Origin: Mesorhizobium ciceri WSM4083
GTDB lineage: Bacteria > Pseudomonadota > Alphaproteobacteria > Rhizobiales > Rhizobiaceae
Assembly: GCF_000519305.1 (NCBI RefSeq)
Contig: NZ_JAFG01000004.1
Location: 310,001 to 374,000, forward strand
Direction of reading: 5' to 3'
DNA: 64,000 nucleotides
Positions 51,069 to 58,934 of the stretch are shown one piece after another. Positions within the stretch are counted from its first letter, which is position 1. Each line of letters opens with the position of its first letter. A program made the translations under genes and the position numbers. A model generated the notes under the pieces. That model saw nothing but the letters and a program-made list of their open reading frames with translations. It was not told the origin of the DNA and made no database searches.

Positions 51069-51356
51069 ATGTCAGACATGCAACAGCGCATCGAAGCGCT
51101 GTATCGTTCCGACGTGCGCGGAGCCGCGCTCTTGATCGTCTGCCTGTGGGCGACGATTCTCTTCGTCCTCCTCATGACATGGCCCTACATCCCGCACAGC
51201 GGCATCAAGGCCGTGGTCGCGATCGCCGCCGCCGCCGTGCTGATCTTCAACACGGCCGCCATCCTGGCGATGGTCAAGCACTACAAGGAAGACAAGGAAT
51301 TCATCTACGGGCTCGATATCAAGAACGCCGACGCGTTCCGCAACCGCAAGTCCTGA
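51069..51356 (+). CDS. Small two-TM membrane protein (APC-associated, 1)
   Basis: A 95-residue protein with two TM helices, at about residues 19-38 (AALLIVCLWATILFVLLMTW) and 45-68 (AVVAIAAAAVLIFNTAAILAM), a short amphipathic N-terminus and a charged tail KHYKEDKEFIYGLDIKNADAF. It matches no named family that I recognise. It begins the row of small genes leading into the APC permease at 51959, only 12 bp before the next gene. GGGGAGAAACCG precedes the ATG. A permease partner role is inferred. Confidence 0.7.
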   Translation: MSDMQQRIEALYRSDVRGAALLIVCLWATILFVLLMTWPYIPHSGIKAVVAIAAAAVLIFNTAAILAMVKHYKEDKEFIYGLDIKNADAFRNRKS

Positions 51357-51368
51357 GGGGTAGAAGAG

Positions 51369-51746
51369 ATGTCCCGCTACACGCCGCCGGAACAAAGCAA
51401 GGCCGGGCAGGTTTTCGACATCGCCGTCGTCGTCGTCGCCATTTTCGTGGCGCTGTGGCTACCGCTCAAGCTGGGCCTCGCCGGCGCGGCGAAATCCATC
51501 GACGCGCTCGACGCCAAGACCTGGGAAGCGCTAGGCCAGAACCCGACCATGGCGTCTATCTGGGAAAAGCTCGGCTATACGCCCGAGACCGCGCACGACA
51601 TCATCCAGAACCGCTTCCACTATGTCATCGACTGGCCGACGCTGATCATCATGGCGGCGGTGCTGATCGGTTATTTCGTCTTCCTGTTTCGTGCATCGGA
51701 CCGCGAATATCGCGACGTCATCAACGAAAAATTCGACGACAAGTAA
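51369..51746 (+). CDS. Small two-TM membrane protein (APC-associated, 2)
   Basis: A 125-residue protein with TM helices at about residues 16-38 (FDIAVVVVAIFVALWLPLKLG) and 92-113 (WPTLIIMAAVLIGYFVFLFRA), separated by an amphipathic region with WEALGQNPTMASIWEKLGY. No family recognised. It lies 12 bp after the first small membrane gene and 36 bp before the third. The shared organisation with the APC permease suggests a transporter complex. Confidence 0.7.
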   Translation: MSRYTPPEQSKAGQVFDIAVVVVAIFVALWLPLKLGLAGAAKSIDALDAKTWEALGQNPTMASIWEKLGYTPETAHDIIQNRFHYVIDWPTLIIMAAVLIGYFVFLFRASDREYRDVINEKFDDK

Positions 51747-51782
51747 GAGTTCTGAGGACGATCTAATTCGGGGAACACGATC

Positions 51783-51944
51783 ATGTGGGTGGCACTCTCT
51801 TACGCATGCTGGGGCATCTCGATCGTGCTCGCTTTGTGGATGCTCTACGACTGGTTCAAGGTCGACACGACCTTCTCCGAAGAGGTGCTGACCTCCTCGC
51901 GCGAAGGCGAACTGGAAGCCACTTCCGAAAAACACCGGATCTGA
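51783..51944 (+). CDS. Single-TM small membrane protein (APC-associated, 3)
   Basis: A 53-residue protein with one TM segment at about residues 2-22 (WVALSYACWGISIVLALWML), then YDWFKVDTTFSEEVLTSSR and a charged tail. GGGGAACACGATC precedes the ATG. It is too short for automatic gene callers but keeps an open frame, normal codon use and tight spacing (15 bp) to the APC permease at 51959. Function unknown. Confidence 0.65.
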   Translation: MWVALSYACWGISIVLALWMLYDWFKVDTTFSEEVLTSSREGELEATSEKHRI

Positions 51945-51958
51945 GTGAGGATTGAACA

Positions 51959-53353
51959 ATGACGATCGCACTTGAACCGGCTGCCCAAGGGGACAGAGTT
52001 TCACTCCTGCGCGTGCTCGGACCGGCCCATGTCTGGGCGCTCGGCGTCGGCATCGTCCTGGTCGGCGAATTCACCGGCTGGAATTTCTCGGCCGACAAGG
52101 GTGGCGCACTGGCCGCGCTGATCGTCTGCTGGGTCGTCGGATTGCTCTACACCTCGGTCGCCATGATCGATTCCGAGGTGACATCGACCGTCGCCGCCGC
52201 CGGCGGCCAGTATGCGCAGGCAAAGCACATCGTCGGACCGCTGATGGCGTTCAATGTCGCGCTGTTCCTGGTCTTTGCCTACACCATGCTCGAAGTGTCC
52301 GACGCCATCCTGCTCGGCGACACCATCGTCGCCAAGGCCGGCGTCGAAGGGCTCACCCACAATTCCTTCATCGCCGCCACCATCGTCGTTCTGGCGTGGC
52401 TGAACTATCGCGGCGTGCTGATGACGCTCAACGTCAACTTCGTCATCACAGCGGTCGCCTATATCTCGATCGTCATCCTGTTCTTTTCGGTCAGCCCGTG
52501 GACGCAAGGCGCGGTGCTGAAGCTGAACGAACTGGTTACGCCCGGCAATGCGCTCCCCTATGGCTGGATCGGCGTCATCGCCGCCTTCCAGTTCGGCATC
52601 TGGTACTATCTCGGCATCGAGGGCACCACGCAGGCCGCCGAGGAAGTGCGCTCGCCGGCGCGTTCGCTGCCTTACGGCACCATGGCCGGCATGATCACGC
52701 TTTTGATCGCCGCAGCCATGACCTGGTATGTCTGCGCCTCGATGATGCCGTGGGAATATCTGGGCATCACCTACTATCCGCTGTGGGACGCGGGCAAGCT
52801 GACCGGCAGTCCGCTGCTCGAGAACCTGCTGTTCGTTGCCACGCTGCTTGCCGCACTGGCGTCGGCCAATGGCTGCATCAACGACGCGGCGCGCGCATGG
52901 TTTTCGCTCGGCCGTGACCGCTATCTGCCGACCTGGTTCTCGGCGGTGCATCCGAGATACCGCACGCCCTATCGCTCGATCCTGTTCCTGCTGCCGATCG
53001 CGCTGGCCTTCGCCTTCATCGCCGACCTCAACCAGGCGATCACCTTCTCGATCCTGTCGGGTGTCCTGCAATACACGTTCATGAGCATCAACATCATGAT
53101 GTTCCGCAGGAAGTGGCCGCTGGGCTCGATCCGGCGCGGCTACACGCACCCCTTCCATCCGATCCCGGCCATCGTGCTGTTTTGCCTGTGCGTGGTGACC
53201 TTCTTCGCCATCTTCCTCGGCTTCGGCTCGCAACTGATCGCCATGGTCGCCTTCTACTTCCTGATCTCACTGTGGTTCCATTTCTATCGCTACAAATTCG
53301 TGCGGCGTGGCGATCAGTTCACCATGCCATGGCCGAAGCCGCAGGGTTATTGA
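51959..53353 (+). CDS. APC-family amino acid/amine permease
   Basis: A 464-residue transporter with about 12 TM segments. The N-terminal TM1 region is VWALGVGIVLVGEFTGWNFSADKGG, TM6-like FQFGIWYYLGIEGTTQAAEEVRSPARSLPYGT and SANGCINDAARAWFSLGRDRYLPTWFSAV, all APC (AAT/ethanolamine-type) landmarks. It is preceded by three small membrane genes and followed by two hypothetical genes and mgsABC, so methylamine, gamma-glutamylmethylamide, N-methylglutamate or a related amine are candidate substrates. Substrate is inferred from context. Confidence 0.9.
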   Translation: MTIALEPAAQGDRVSLLRVLGPAHVWALGVGIVLVGEFTGWNFSADKGGALAALIVCWVVGLLYTSVAMIDSEVTSTVAAAGGQYAQAKHIVGPLMAFNVALFLVFAYTMLEVSDAILLGDTIVAKAGVEGLTHNSFIAATIVVLAWLNYRGVLMTLNVNFVITAVAYISIVILFFSVSPWTQGAVLKLNELVTPGNALPYGWIGVIAAFQFGIWYYLGIEGTTQAAEEVRSPARSLPYGTMAGMITLLIAAAMTWYVCASMMPWEYLGITYYPLWDAGKLTGSPLLENLLFVATLLAALASANGCINDAARAWFSLGRDRYLPTWFSAVHPRYRTPYRSILFLLPIALAFAFIADLNQAITFSILSGVLQYTFMSINIMMFRRKWPLGSIRRGYTHPFHPIPAIVLFCLCVVTFFAIFLGFGSQLIAMVAFYFLISLWFHFYRYKFVRRGDQFTMPWPKPQGY

Positions 53354-53398
53354 TGGGAGTAGGCCGGTCCGTATCCTGGATGGGCGTGGCATGAGAAA

Positions 53399-54088
53399 AT
53401 GTCCGAGCTGACATCAGCACTGCTGGCCGGAGCCATTGTCCTGGCTGTCGTTCTCCACCTTGCCTGGCAGGCGCGTGCCGGCCGCAGCAGGGCATCGATG
53501 GCGCTCGCCGTCGAGCAGGGCCGCATCCGCACAGTCATCGCCGACGCAGCCAATGTTTCGGACGGCACCGCCGGCGTCATCACCTGGGAAGGATCCTGGA
53601 ACAGCCAACGCGTCCAGGTACGCACCATCGTCGATACCTTGGCGACGCGGAAACTGCCGGCGCGCTGGCTTAGTGTTTCGATCACCGAAGAGGTCGCGGT
53701 GCCGGCGACGTTTGACATGATGATGCGGCCGGGCTCGCCGACGACCTTTTCCAATTTCGATCATCTTGAGCACACGCTGCCCAAGGCTCCGGGATTTCCT
53801 GCCGAGGCGGTGCTGCGCACCGACCGGAGGGCGGCGCGCTTTCCGCAAGGCCTCATTGCCAGCCATATCGAGATCTTTTCCCAGGGGCGCGCCAAGGAAT
53901 TGCTGATCACCCCCAAGGGTATACGCATCGTCTGGCTGCTGGCGGAGGCCGAGCGGGCGCGTTATGGCGTCTTCCGGCAAGCCGAATTCGGCGACGCCAC
54001 ACTCGATCCCGCGCTGATCGAAAGACTGCTGGTGTCGGTGTCGGCGCTTCGCGACGCGATCAACAAAAGCGAACGGCAGGCCGCATGA
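53399..54088 (+). CDS. Hypothetical protein with N-terminal TM anchor
   Basis: A 229-residue protein: one TM helix at about residues 6-24 (SALLAGAIVLAVVLHLAW), then a soluble, mostly beta/alpha domain with NSQRVQVRTIVDTLATRKLPARWLSVSITEEV and LEHTLPKAPGFPAEAVLRTDR. I do not recognise a family. It overlaps the next small gene in ATGA and lies 45 bp after the APC permease, within the methylamine operon. Confidence 0.7.
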   Translation: MSELTSALLAGAIVLAVVLHLAWQARAGRSRASMALAVEQGRIRTVIADAANVSDGTAGVITWEGSWNSQRVQVRTIVDTLATRKLPARWLSVSITEEVAVPATFDMMMRPGSPTTFSNFDHLEHTLPKAPGFPAEAVLRTDRRAARFPQGLIASHIEIFSQGRAKELLITPKGIRIVWLLAEAERARYGVFRQAEFGDATLDPALIERLLVSVSALRDAINKSERQAA

Positions 54089-54408
54089 CCAGTTCCGCCA
54101 CTGCACCCACCAGCCCCTATCTGGTTCTCGGCGCCGCAATCGTGCTGCCGGCAAGCGGGCATGTCATTCTGGGCGTACCGGTGCGCGGGCTGCAGTTCCT
54201 TTTCTTCATGGTGATCCTGGCATGGGTGACGGCCAAGATCGCGCCGCCTGACGCCAGTTTTGTCGGCCGTCACGCCGGCGGCTTTCTCATCTATGCCTTG
54301 TCGATCCTGGACGCCTACAAGCTCGCCCGCATCCGCACCGCCAAATGGGTTCACAACGCCCGGCAAGGCAACGAAAGTGGACAGAGCGGTGTTGAGTCGC
54401 ATAGGTAA
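54085..54408 (+). CDS. Small hypothetical membrane protein
   Basis: A 107-residue protein with two hydrophobic stretches (PYLVLGAAIVLPASGHVILGV and LQFLFFMVILAWVTAKIA) and a C-terminal KLARIRTAKWVHN segment. No family recognised. Its start overlaps the preceding gene by 4 bp, so the two are coupled. The mgs operon begins 103 bp downstream. Confidence 0.65.
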   Translation: MTSSATAPTSPYLVLGAAIVLPASGHVILGVPVRGLQFLFFMVILAWVTAKIAPPDASFVGRHAGGFLIYALSILDAYKLARIRTAKWVHNARQGNESGQSGVESHR

Positions 54409-54423
54409 CTAGAGGAATATTTT

Positions 54424-54439
54424 TTTCATACGATTGAAT
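54424..54439. promoter_or_regulatory. Candidate XRE-cupin operator before mgsA
   Basis: TTTCATACGATTGAAT matches TTTCA-N6-TGAAA at 9 of 10 fixed positions, 73 bp upstream of mgsA. Confidence 0.5.
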
Positions 54440-54511
54440 TTGTACAGCTCATTCGATACATCATCTCTCAGCTACAAACGATCTCTTCGCTACAAACACC
54501 GGGAGGCTGAC

Positions 54512-55408
54512 ATGTGTGGAATTGTCGGACTGTTTTTGAAGGACAAGTCGCTGGAGCCCCAGCTTGGTGCGATGCTGTCGCAGATGCTGATCTCGCTCAG
54601 CGATCGCGGTCCCGACAGCGCCGGCATCGCCATCTATGGCGCGCCTTCCAAGAACGAGGCCAAGATCACCATCCAGTCGGCCAGGCCCGACCGCGATTTC
54701 CGCGGCCTCGAGGCGGAGCTCGCCAAGGCCATCGGCACGCCGGTGACGATGGCGGTGAAATCCACCCATGCGGTCGTCAGGACCACGCCCGCCAAGATCG
54801 ATGAGGCGCGCGAAACCATCCAGGCGCTGCGCCCCGACATCCGCATCATGGGCGCCGGCGACGTGGTCGAGATCTACAAGGAAGTCGGCCTGCCCGAGGC
54901 AGTGGTCGACCGCTTCGATGTCCGCAAGATGACCGGCACGCATGGCATCGGCCATACCCGCATGGCCACGGAATCGGCGGTGACGACGATGGGCGCGCAT
55001 CCGTTCTCGACCGGCGCCGACCAGTGCCTGGTGCACAATGGTTCGCTGTCCAACCACAACAATGTCCGCCGCGAACTGATCCGCGAAGGCATGACCTTCG
55101 AGACCGAGAACGACACCGAGGTCGCGGCCGCCTACCTCTCGTCGCAGATGGCGCATGGCAAGAATCTCGGCGAAGCGCTGGAAGGCACGCTCTCCGACCT
55201 CGACGGCTTCTTCACCTTCGTCGTCGGCACCAAGAACGGTTTTGGCGTGGTGCGCGACCCGATCGCCTGCAAGCCCGCCGTGATGGCCGAAACCGACCAG
55301 TATGTCGCCTTCGGCTCGGAATATCGCGCGCTGACCAAACTGCCGGGCATAGACAATGCGAGGGTCTGGGAACCCGAGCCCGCAACCGTCTATTTCTGGG
55401 AGCATTGA
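54512..55408 (+). CDS. mgsA: N-methylglutamate synthase subunit A (class II glutamine amidotransferase)
   Basis: A 298-residue Ntn-type amidotransferase starting MCGIVGLFL, so Cys2 is the nucleophile. It has the SLSDRGPDSAGIAI segment and an SxHNG-like LVHNGSLSNHNNVRRELI. It shows homology to glutamate-synthase GATase domains and pairs with MgsB and MgsC to form N-methylglutamate synthase. ATG 54512 is chosen because the Cys must follow Met, and GGGAGGCTGAC lies upstream. The operon order matches characterised mgs/gma clusters. Confidence 0.92.
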   Translation: MCGIVGLFLKDKSLEPQLGAMLSQMLISLSDRGPDSAGIAIYGAPSKNEAKITIQSARPDRDFRGLEAELAKAIGTPVTMAVKSTHAVVRTTPAKIDEARETIQALRPDIRIMGAGDVVEIYKEVGLPEAVVDRFDVRKMTGTHGIGHTRMATESAVTTMGAHPFSTGADQCLVHNGSLSNHNNVRRELIREGMTFETENDTEVAAAYLSSQMAHGKNLGEALEGTLSDLDGFFTFVVGTKNGFGVVRDPIACKPAVMAETDQYVAFGSEYRALTKLPGIDNARVWEPEPATVYFWEH

Positions 55409-55412
55409 ATTC

Positions 55413-56138
55413 ATGCCGGCAACCACGCTTTCAAAGACCGCAGCACACGACCCTCGGGTCTTCGATCTCGACCAGCTGTCGCTGCGCGAACTCAATCAGG
55501 CGCTTCACAATCTGGCGCCGGGTTCGAACGAAACGGCATGGGAAGTGCTGAACCCGAAAGGCAGCCATTCGGTGGCCGTCGGCGTCGACCAGCCTGTTGC
55601 CATCGATGTGCGCGGCAGCGTCGGCTACTACTGCGGCGGCATGAATTCCGGCAGCACCATCACCGTGCATGGTTCGGCAGGCCCCGGCGTCGGCGAGAAC
55701 ATGATGTCGGGCTCGATCACCATCAAAGGCGACGCCAGCCAATATGCCGGCGCCACCGGCAAGGGCGGCCTGCTGGTCATCGAAGGCAACGCCTCGTCGC
55801 GCTGCGGCATTTCGATGAAGGGCATCGACATCGTCGTCCACGGCAATATCGGCCATATGTCGGCTTTCATGGCGCAGTCGGGCAATCTGGTGGTGCTGGG
55901 CGATGCCGGCGACGCGCTGGGCGATTCCATTTACGAGGCGCGGCTCTTCGTGCGCGGCAAGGTCGAAAGCCTCGGTGCCGACTGCATCGCCAAGGAGATG
56001 CGGACCGAGCATCTGGAATTGCTGCAAGGCCTGCTCGACCGTGCCGGCATCACCGGCGTCAAGCCGTCGGAGTTCAAGCGTTACGGTTCGGCGCGCACGC
56101 TCTACAATTTCAATATCGACAACGCCGACGCGTATTGA
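55413..56138 (+). CDS. mgsB: N-methylglutamate synthase subunit B (GltB C-terminal-like)
   Basis: A 241-residue protein with the right-handed beta-helix repeats of the glutamate synthase GXGXG domain: GYYCGGMNSGSTITVHGSAG, GENMMSGSITIKGDAS, GATGKGGLLVIEGNASSRCG, and GNLVVLGDAGDALGDSIYEARLFVRG. It starts 4 bp after mgsA and ends 6 bp before mgsC. The domain serves structural contacts in the synthase complex that transfers the methylamine group of gamma-glutamylmethylamide to form N-methylglutamate. Confidence 0.92.
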   Translation: MPATTLSKTAAHDPRVFDLDQLSLRELNQALHNLAPGSNETAWEVLNPKGSHSVAVGVDQPVAIDVRGSVGYYCGGMNSGSTITVHGSAGPGVGENMMSGSITIKGDASQYAGATGKGGLLVIEGNASSRCGISMKGIDIVVHGNIGHMSAFMAQSGNLVVLGDAGDALGDSIYEARLFVRGKVESLGADCIAKEMRTEHLELLQGLLDRAGITGVKPSEFKRYGSARTLYNFNIDNADAY

Positions 56139-56144
56139 GGCAGC

Positions 56145-57473
56145 ATGACCTATCGCAACCCGCCGACGACGCCGCGCAAATCCGCGACCTTCGACGACTA
56201 CACACTTTCCGAGATCCGCCGTGCCGCGGCGACCGGCATCTATGATATCCGTGGCGCCGGCGCCAAGCGCAAGCTGCCGCATTTCGACGACCTTCTGTTC
56301 CTCGGTGCCTCGATCTCGCGTTACCCGCTCGAAGGCTATCGCGAGCGCTGCGACACATCAGTCGTGCTCGGTTCGCGCCATGCCAAGAAGCCGATCGAGC
56401 TGAAAATCCCGATCACCATCGCCGGCATGAGCTTCGGCTCGCTGTCGGGCCCCGCCAAAGAAGCGCTCGGGCGTGGCGCGACCCTGTCGGGCACCTCAAC
56501 CACCACCGGCGACGGCGGCATGACCGAGGAAGAACGCGGCCATTCCAAGCAGCTGGTCTATCAATATCTGCCGTCGCGCTACGGCATGAACCTGCGCGAT
56601 TTGCGCCGCGCCGATGCGATCGAGGTGGTCGTCGGCCAGGGCGCCAAGCCGGGCGGCGGCGGCATGCTGCTTGGCCAGAAGATTTCCGACCGTGTCGCGG
56701 AAATGCGTACGCTGCCGAAAGGCATCGACCAGCGCTCGGCCTCGCGCCATCCGGACTGGACCGGACCCGACGATCTCGAGATCAAGATCCTCGAACTGCG
56801 CGAGATCACCGACTGGGAAAAGCCGATCTACGTCAAGGTCGGCGGCGCCCGGCCCTACTACGACACAGCGCTTGCCGTTAAGGCCGGCGCCGATGTCGTT
56901 GTCGTCGACGGCATGCAGGGCGGCACCGCCGCCACCCAGGAAGTGTTCATCGAAAATGTCGGTATGCCGACGCTTGCCTGCATCAGGCCGGCGGTACAGG
57001 CGCTGCAGGATCTGGGCATGCACCGCAAGGTGCAGTTGATCGTCTCCGGTGGTATCCGCAACGGCGCCGATGTCGCCAAGGCGCTGGCGCTCGGCGTCGA
57101 CGCGGTCTCGATCGGCACGGCTGCCCTTGTCGCGCTCGGCGACAACGATCCGCGCTGGGAGGCGGAGTATAACGAACTCGGCACCACGGCCGGCGCCTAT
57201 GACGACTGGCACGAGGGGCGCGACCCCGCCGGTATCACCACACAGGACCCGGAGTTGATGAAGCGGGTCGACCCGGTGGCCGCCGGACGCCGGCTGGCGA
57301 ACTACCTCAAGGTGATGACGCTGGAAGCGCAGACCATCGCCCGTGCCTGCGGCAAGAACAGCCTGCACAATCTTGAACCCGAGGACCTCGTCGCGCTGAC
57401 GATCGAGGCAGCCGCCATGGCCGGCGTGCCGCTGGCCGGCACCAACTGGATACCGGGGAAGAACGGCTTCTAA
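56145..57473 (+). CDS. mgsC: N-methylglutamate synthase subunit C (FMN-binding glutamate-synthase-like)
   Basis: A 442-residue TIM-barrel protein of the GltB central domain type. FMN-binding and substrate signatures: PITIAGMSFGSLSGPAKEAL, VVVGQGAKPGGGGMLLG, PIYVKVGGARPYYDTALAVKAGADVVVVDGMQGGTAA (given in parts), and SGGIRNGADVAKALALGVDAVSIGTAAL. It transfers the reducing or amine equivalents within the complex with MgsA and MgsB, using FMN and an Fe-S cluster. The gene lies directly between mgsB and gmaS, as in other methylotrophs. Confidence 0.92.
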   Translation: MTYRNPPTTPRKSATFDDYTLSEIRRAAATGIYDIRGAGAKRKLPHFDDLLFLGASISRYPLEGYRERCDTSVVLGSRHAKKPIELKIPITIAGMSFGSLSGPAKEALGRGATLSGTSTTTGDGGMTEEERGHSKQLVYQYLPSRYGMNLRDLRRADAIEVVVGQGAKPGGGGMLLGQKISDRVAEMRTLPKGIDQRSASRHPDWTGPDDLEIKILELREITDWEKPIYVKVGGARPYYDTALAVKAGADVVVVDGMQGGTAATQEVFIENVGMPTLACIRPAVQALQDLGMHRKVQLIVSGGIRNGADVAKALALGVDAVSIGTAALVALGDNDPRWEAEYNELGTTAGAYDDWHEGRDPAGITTQDPELMKRVDPVAAGRRLANYLKVMTLEAQTIARACGKNSLHNLEPEDLVALTIEAAAMAGVPLAGTNWIPGKNGF

Positions 57474-57534
57474 TCAACGAAGGGCCGATACCCGCATACT
57501 CGGGAACAACAATCGACAAAAATGGGGAACTACC

Positions 57535-58842
57535 GTGGCAACTGATCTTGCAGAATTCGCAAGGGCGAAAAACGTCAAATATTTCATGATTTCCTACACT
57601 GACCTGTTCAGTGGTCAGCGTGCCAAACTGGTGCCGGCACAGGCGATATCAGACATGCAGAAGGACGGCGCCGGCTTTGCCGGTTTCGCCACCTGGCTGG
57701 ATCTGACGCCAGCACATCCCGACATGCTGGCGGTGCCGGATCCGGATTCGGTCATCCAGCTGCCGTGGAAGCCGGAGGTCGCCTGGGTCGCCGCCAACTG
57801 CATCATGGACGACAAGGAGGTCGACCAGGCGCCGCGCAACACGCTGAAGCGGCTGATCGCGGAAGCCGCCAGCGACGGCATGCACGTCAAGACCGGCGTC
57901 GAGGCCGAGTTCTTCCTGATCTCGCCTGACGGCAAGACGATTTCCGACGAATACGACACGGCCTCAAAACCCTGCTACGACCAGCAAGCGGTGATGCGCC
58001 GCTACGACGTCATCGCCGAAATCTGCGACCACATGCTGGCGCTCGGCTGGGGCGCCTACCAGAACGACCACGAGGACGCCAACGGCCAGTTCGAGATGAA
58101 CTGGGCCTTCGACGACGCGCTGGCGACCGCCGACAAGCACTCGTTCTTCAAGTTCATGGTCAAGTCGATCGCGGAAAAGCATGGCCTTCGCGCGACTTTC
58201 ATGCCCAAACCCTTCCAGGGCCTGACCGGCAATGGCTGCCATGCCCATATCTCGGTCTGGGACAAGGCCGGCAAGACCAACGTCTTCGCCGACAATTCGA
58301 TGGAGCTCGGCCTGTCGGCCAAGGGTAGGAACTTCCTTGGCGGCATTATGAAGCATGCCTCGGCACTGGCCGCCATCACCAATCCGACGGTGAATTCCTA
58401 CAAGCGCATCAACGCGCCGCGCACCATTTCGGGCGCGACATGGGCGCCGAACACAGTGACCTGGACCGGCAACAACCGCACCCACATGGTGCGCGTGCCC
58501 GGCCCCGGCCGCTTCGAGTTGCGCCTGCCGGATGGTGCGGCCAACCCCTATCTCCTGCAGGCTGTCATCATCGCCGCCGGCCTCGACGGCATCCGCTCGA
58601 AGGCCGATCCCGGCAAGCGCTACGACATCGACATGTACCAGCATGGGCACACGGTGAAGGGCGCGCCGAAGTTGCCGCTCAACCTGCTCGACGCGTTGCG
58701 CGAGTTCGACAAGGACAAATCGCTCAAGGCGGCGCTGGGTGAGGAATTCTCGTCGGCCTACCTAAAGCTGAAGCACCAGGAATGGAATTCCTATGCTTCG
58801 CACTTCACGCAATGGGAGCGCGACCACACGCTGGATATCTAG
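57535..58842 (+). CDS. gmaS: Gamma-glutamylmethylamide synthetase (GmaS, glutamine-synthetase family)
   Basis: A 435-residue protein of the GlnT/type-III-like GS family, starting at GTG. Catalytic segments GVEAEFFLISPDGK, DHEDANGQFEMNWAFDDA, GNGCHAHISVW and RVPGPGRFELRLPDGAANPYLLQ are intact. GmaS condenses glutamate and methylamine with ATP to form gamma-glutamylmethylamide, the substrate for MgsABC. Placement immediately after mgsC and before the dehydrogenase genes makes GmaS far more likely than glutamine synthetase. The gene is 61 bp after mgsC. Confidence 0.93.
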   Translation: MATDLAEFARAKNVKYFMISYTDLFSGQRAKLVPAQAISDMQKDGAGFAGFATWLDLTPAHPDMLAVPDPDSVIQLPWKPEVAWVAANCIMDDKEVDQAPRNTLKRLIAEAASDGMHVKTGVEAEFFLISPDGKTISDEYDTASKPCYDQQAVMRRYDVIAEICDHMLALGWGAYQNDHEDANGQFEMNWAFDDALATADKHSFFKFMVKSIAEKHGLRATFMPKPFQGLTGNGCHAHISVWDKAGKTNVFADNSMELGLSAKGRNFLGGIMKHASALAAITNPTVNSYKRINAPRTISGATWAPNTVTWTGNNRTHMVRVPGPGRFELRLPDGAANPYLLQAVIIAAGLDGIRSKADPGKRYDIDMYQHGHTVKGAPKLPLNLLDALREFDKDKSLKAALGEEFSSAYLKLKHQEWNSYASHFTQWERDHTLDI

Positions 58843-58843
58843 A

Positions 58844-58889
58844 GCATCGGACCGAAAAGTGCGTAGCGGTTTTCGGACGAATCCGATGC
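58844..58889. repeat. Intergenic palindrome, family 4
   Basis: GCATCGGACCGAAAAG and CTTTTCGG-like GGTTTTCGGACGAATCCGATGC form imperfect inverted arms (GCATCGG/CCGATGC, CCGAAAA/TTTTCGG). It occupies the gap between gmaS and the dehydrogenase gene, starting 2 bp after the gmaS stop. Similar elements are common in Mesorhizobium intergenic regions. Confidence 0.65.
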
Positions 58890-58934
58890 GTCGAGGAAGA
58901 CCCAGCGTGACGCGAGCGACCTCGGAATGAACTG

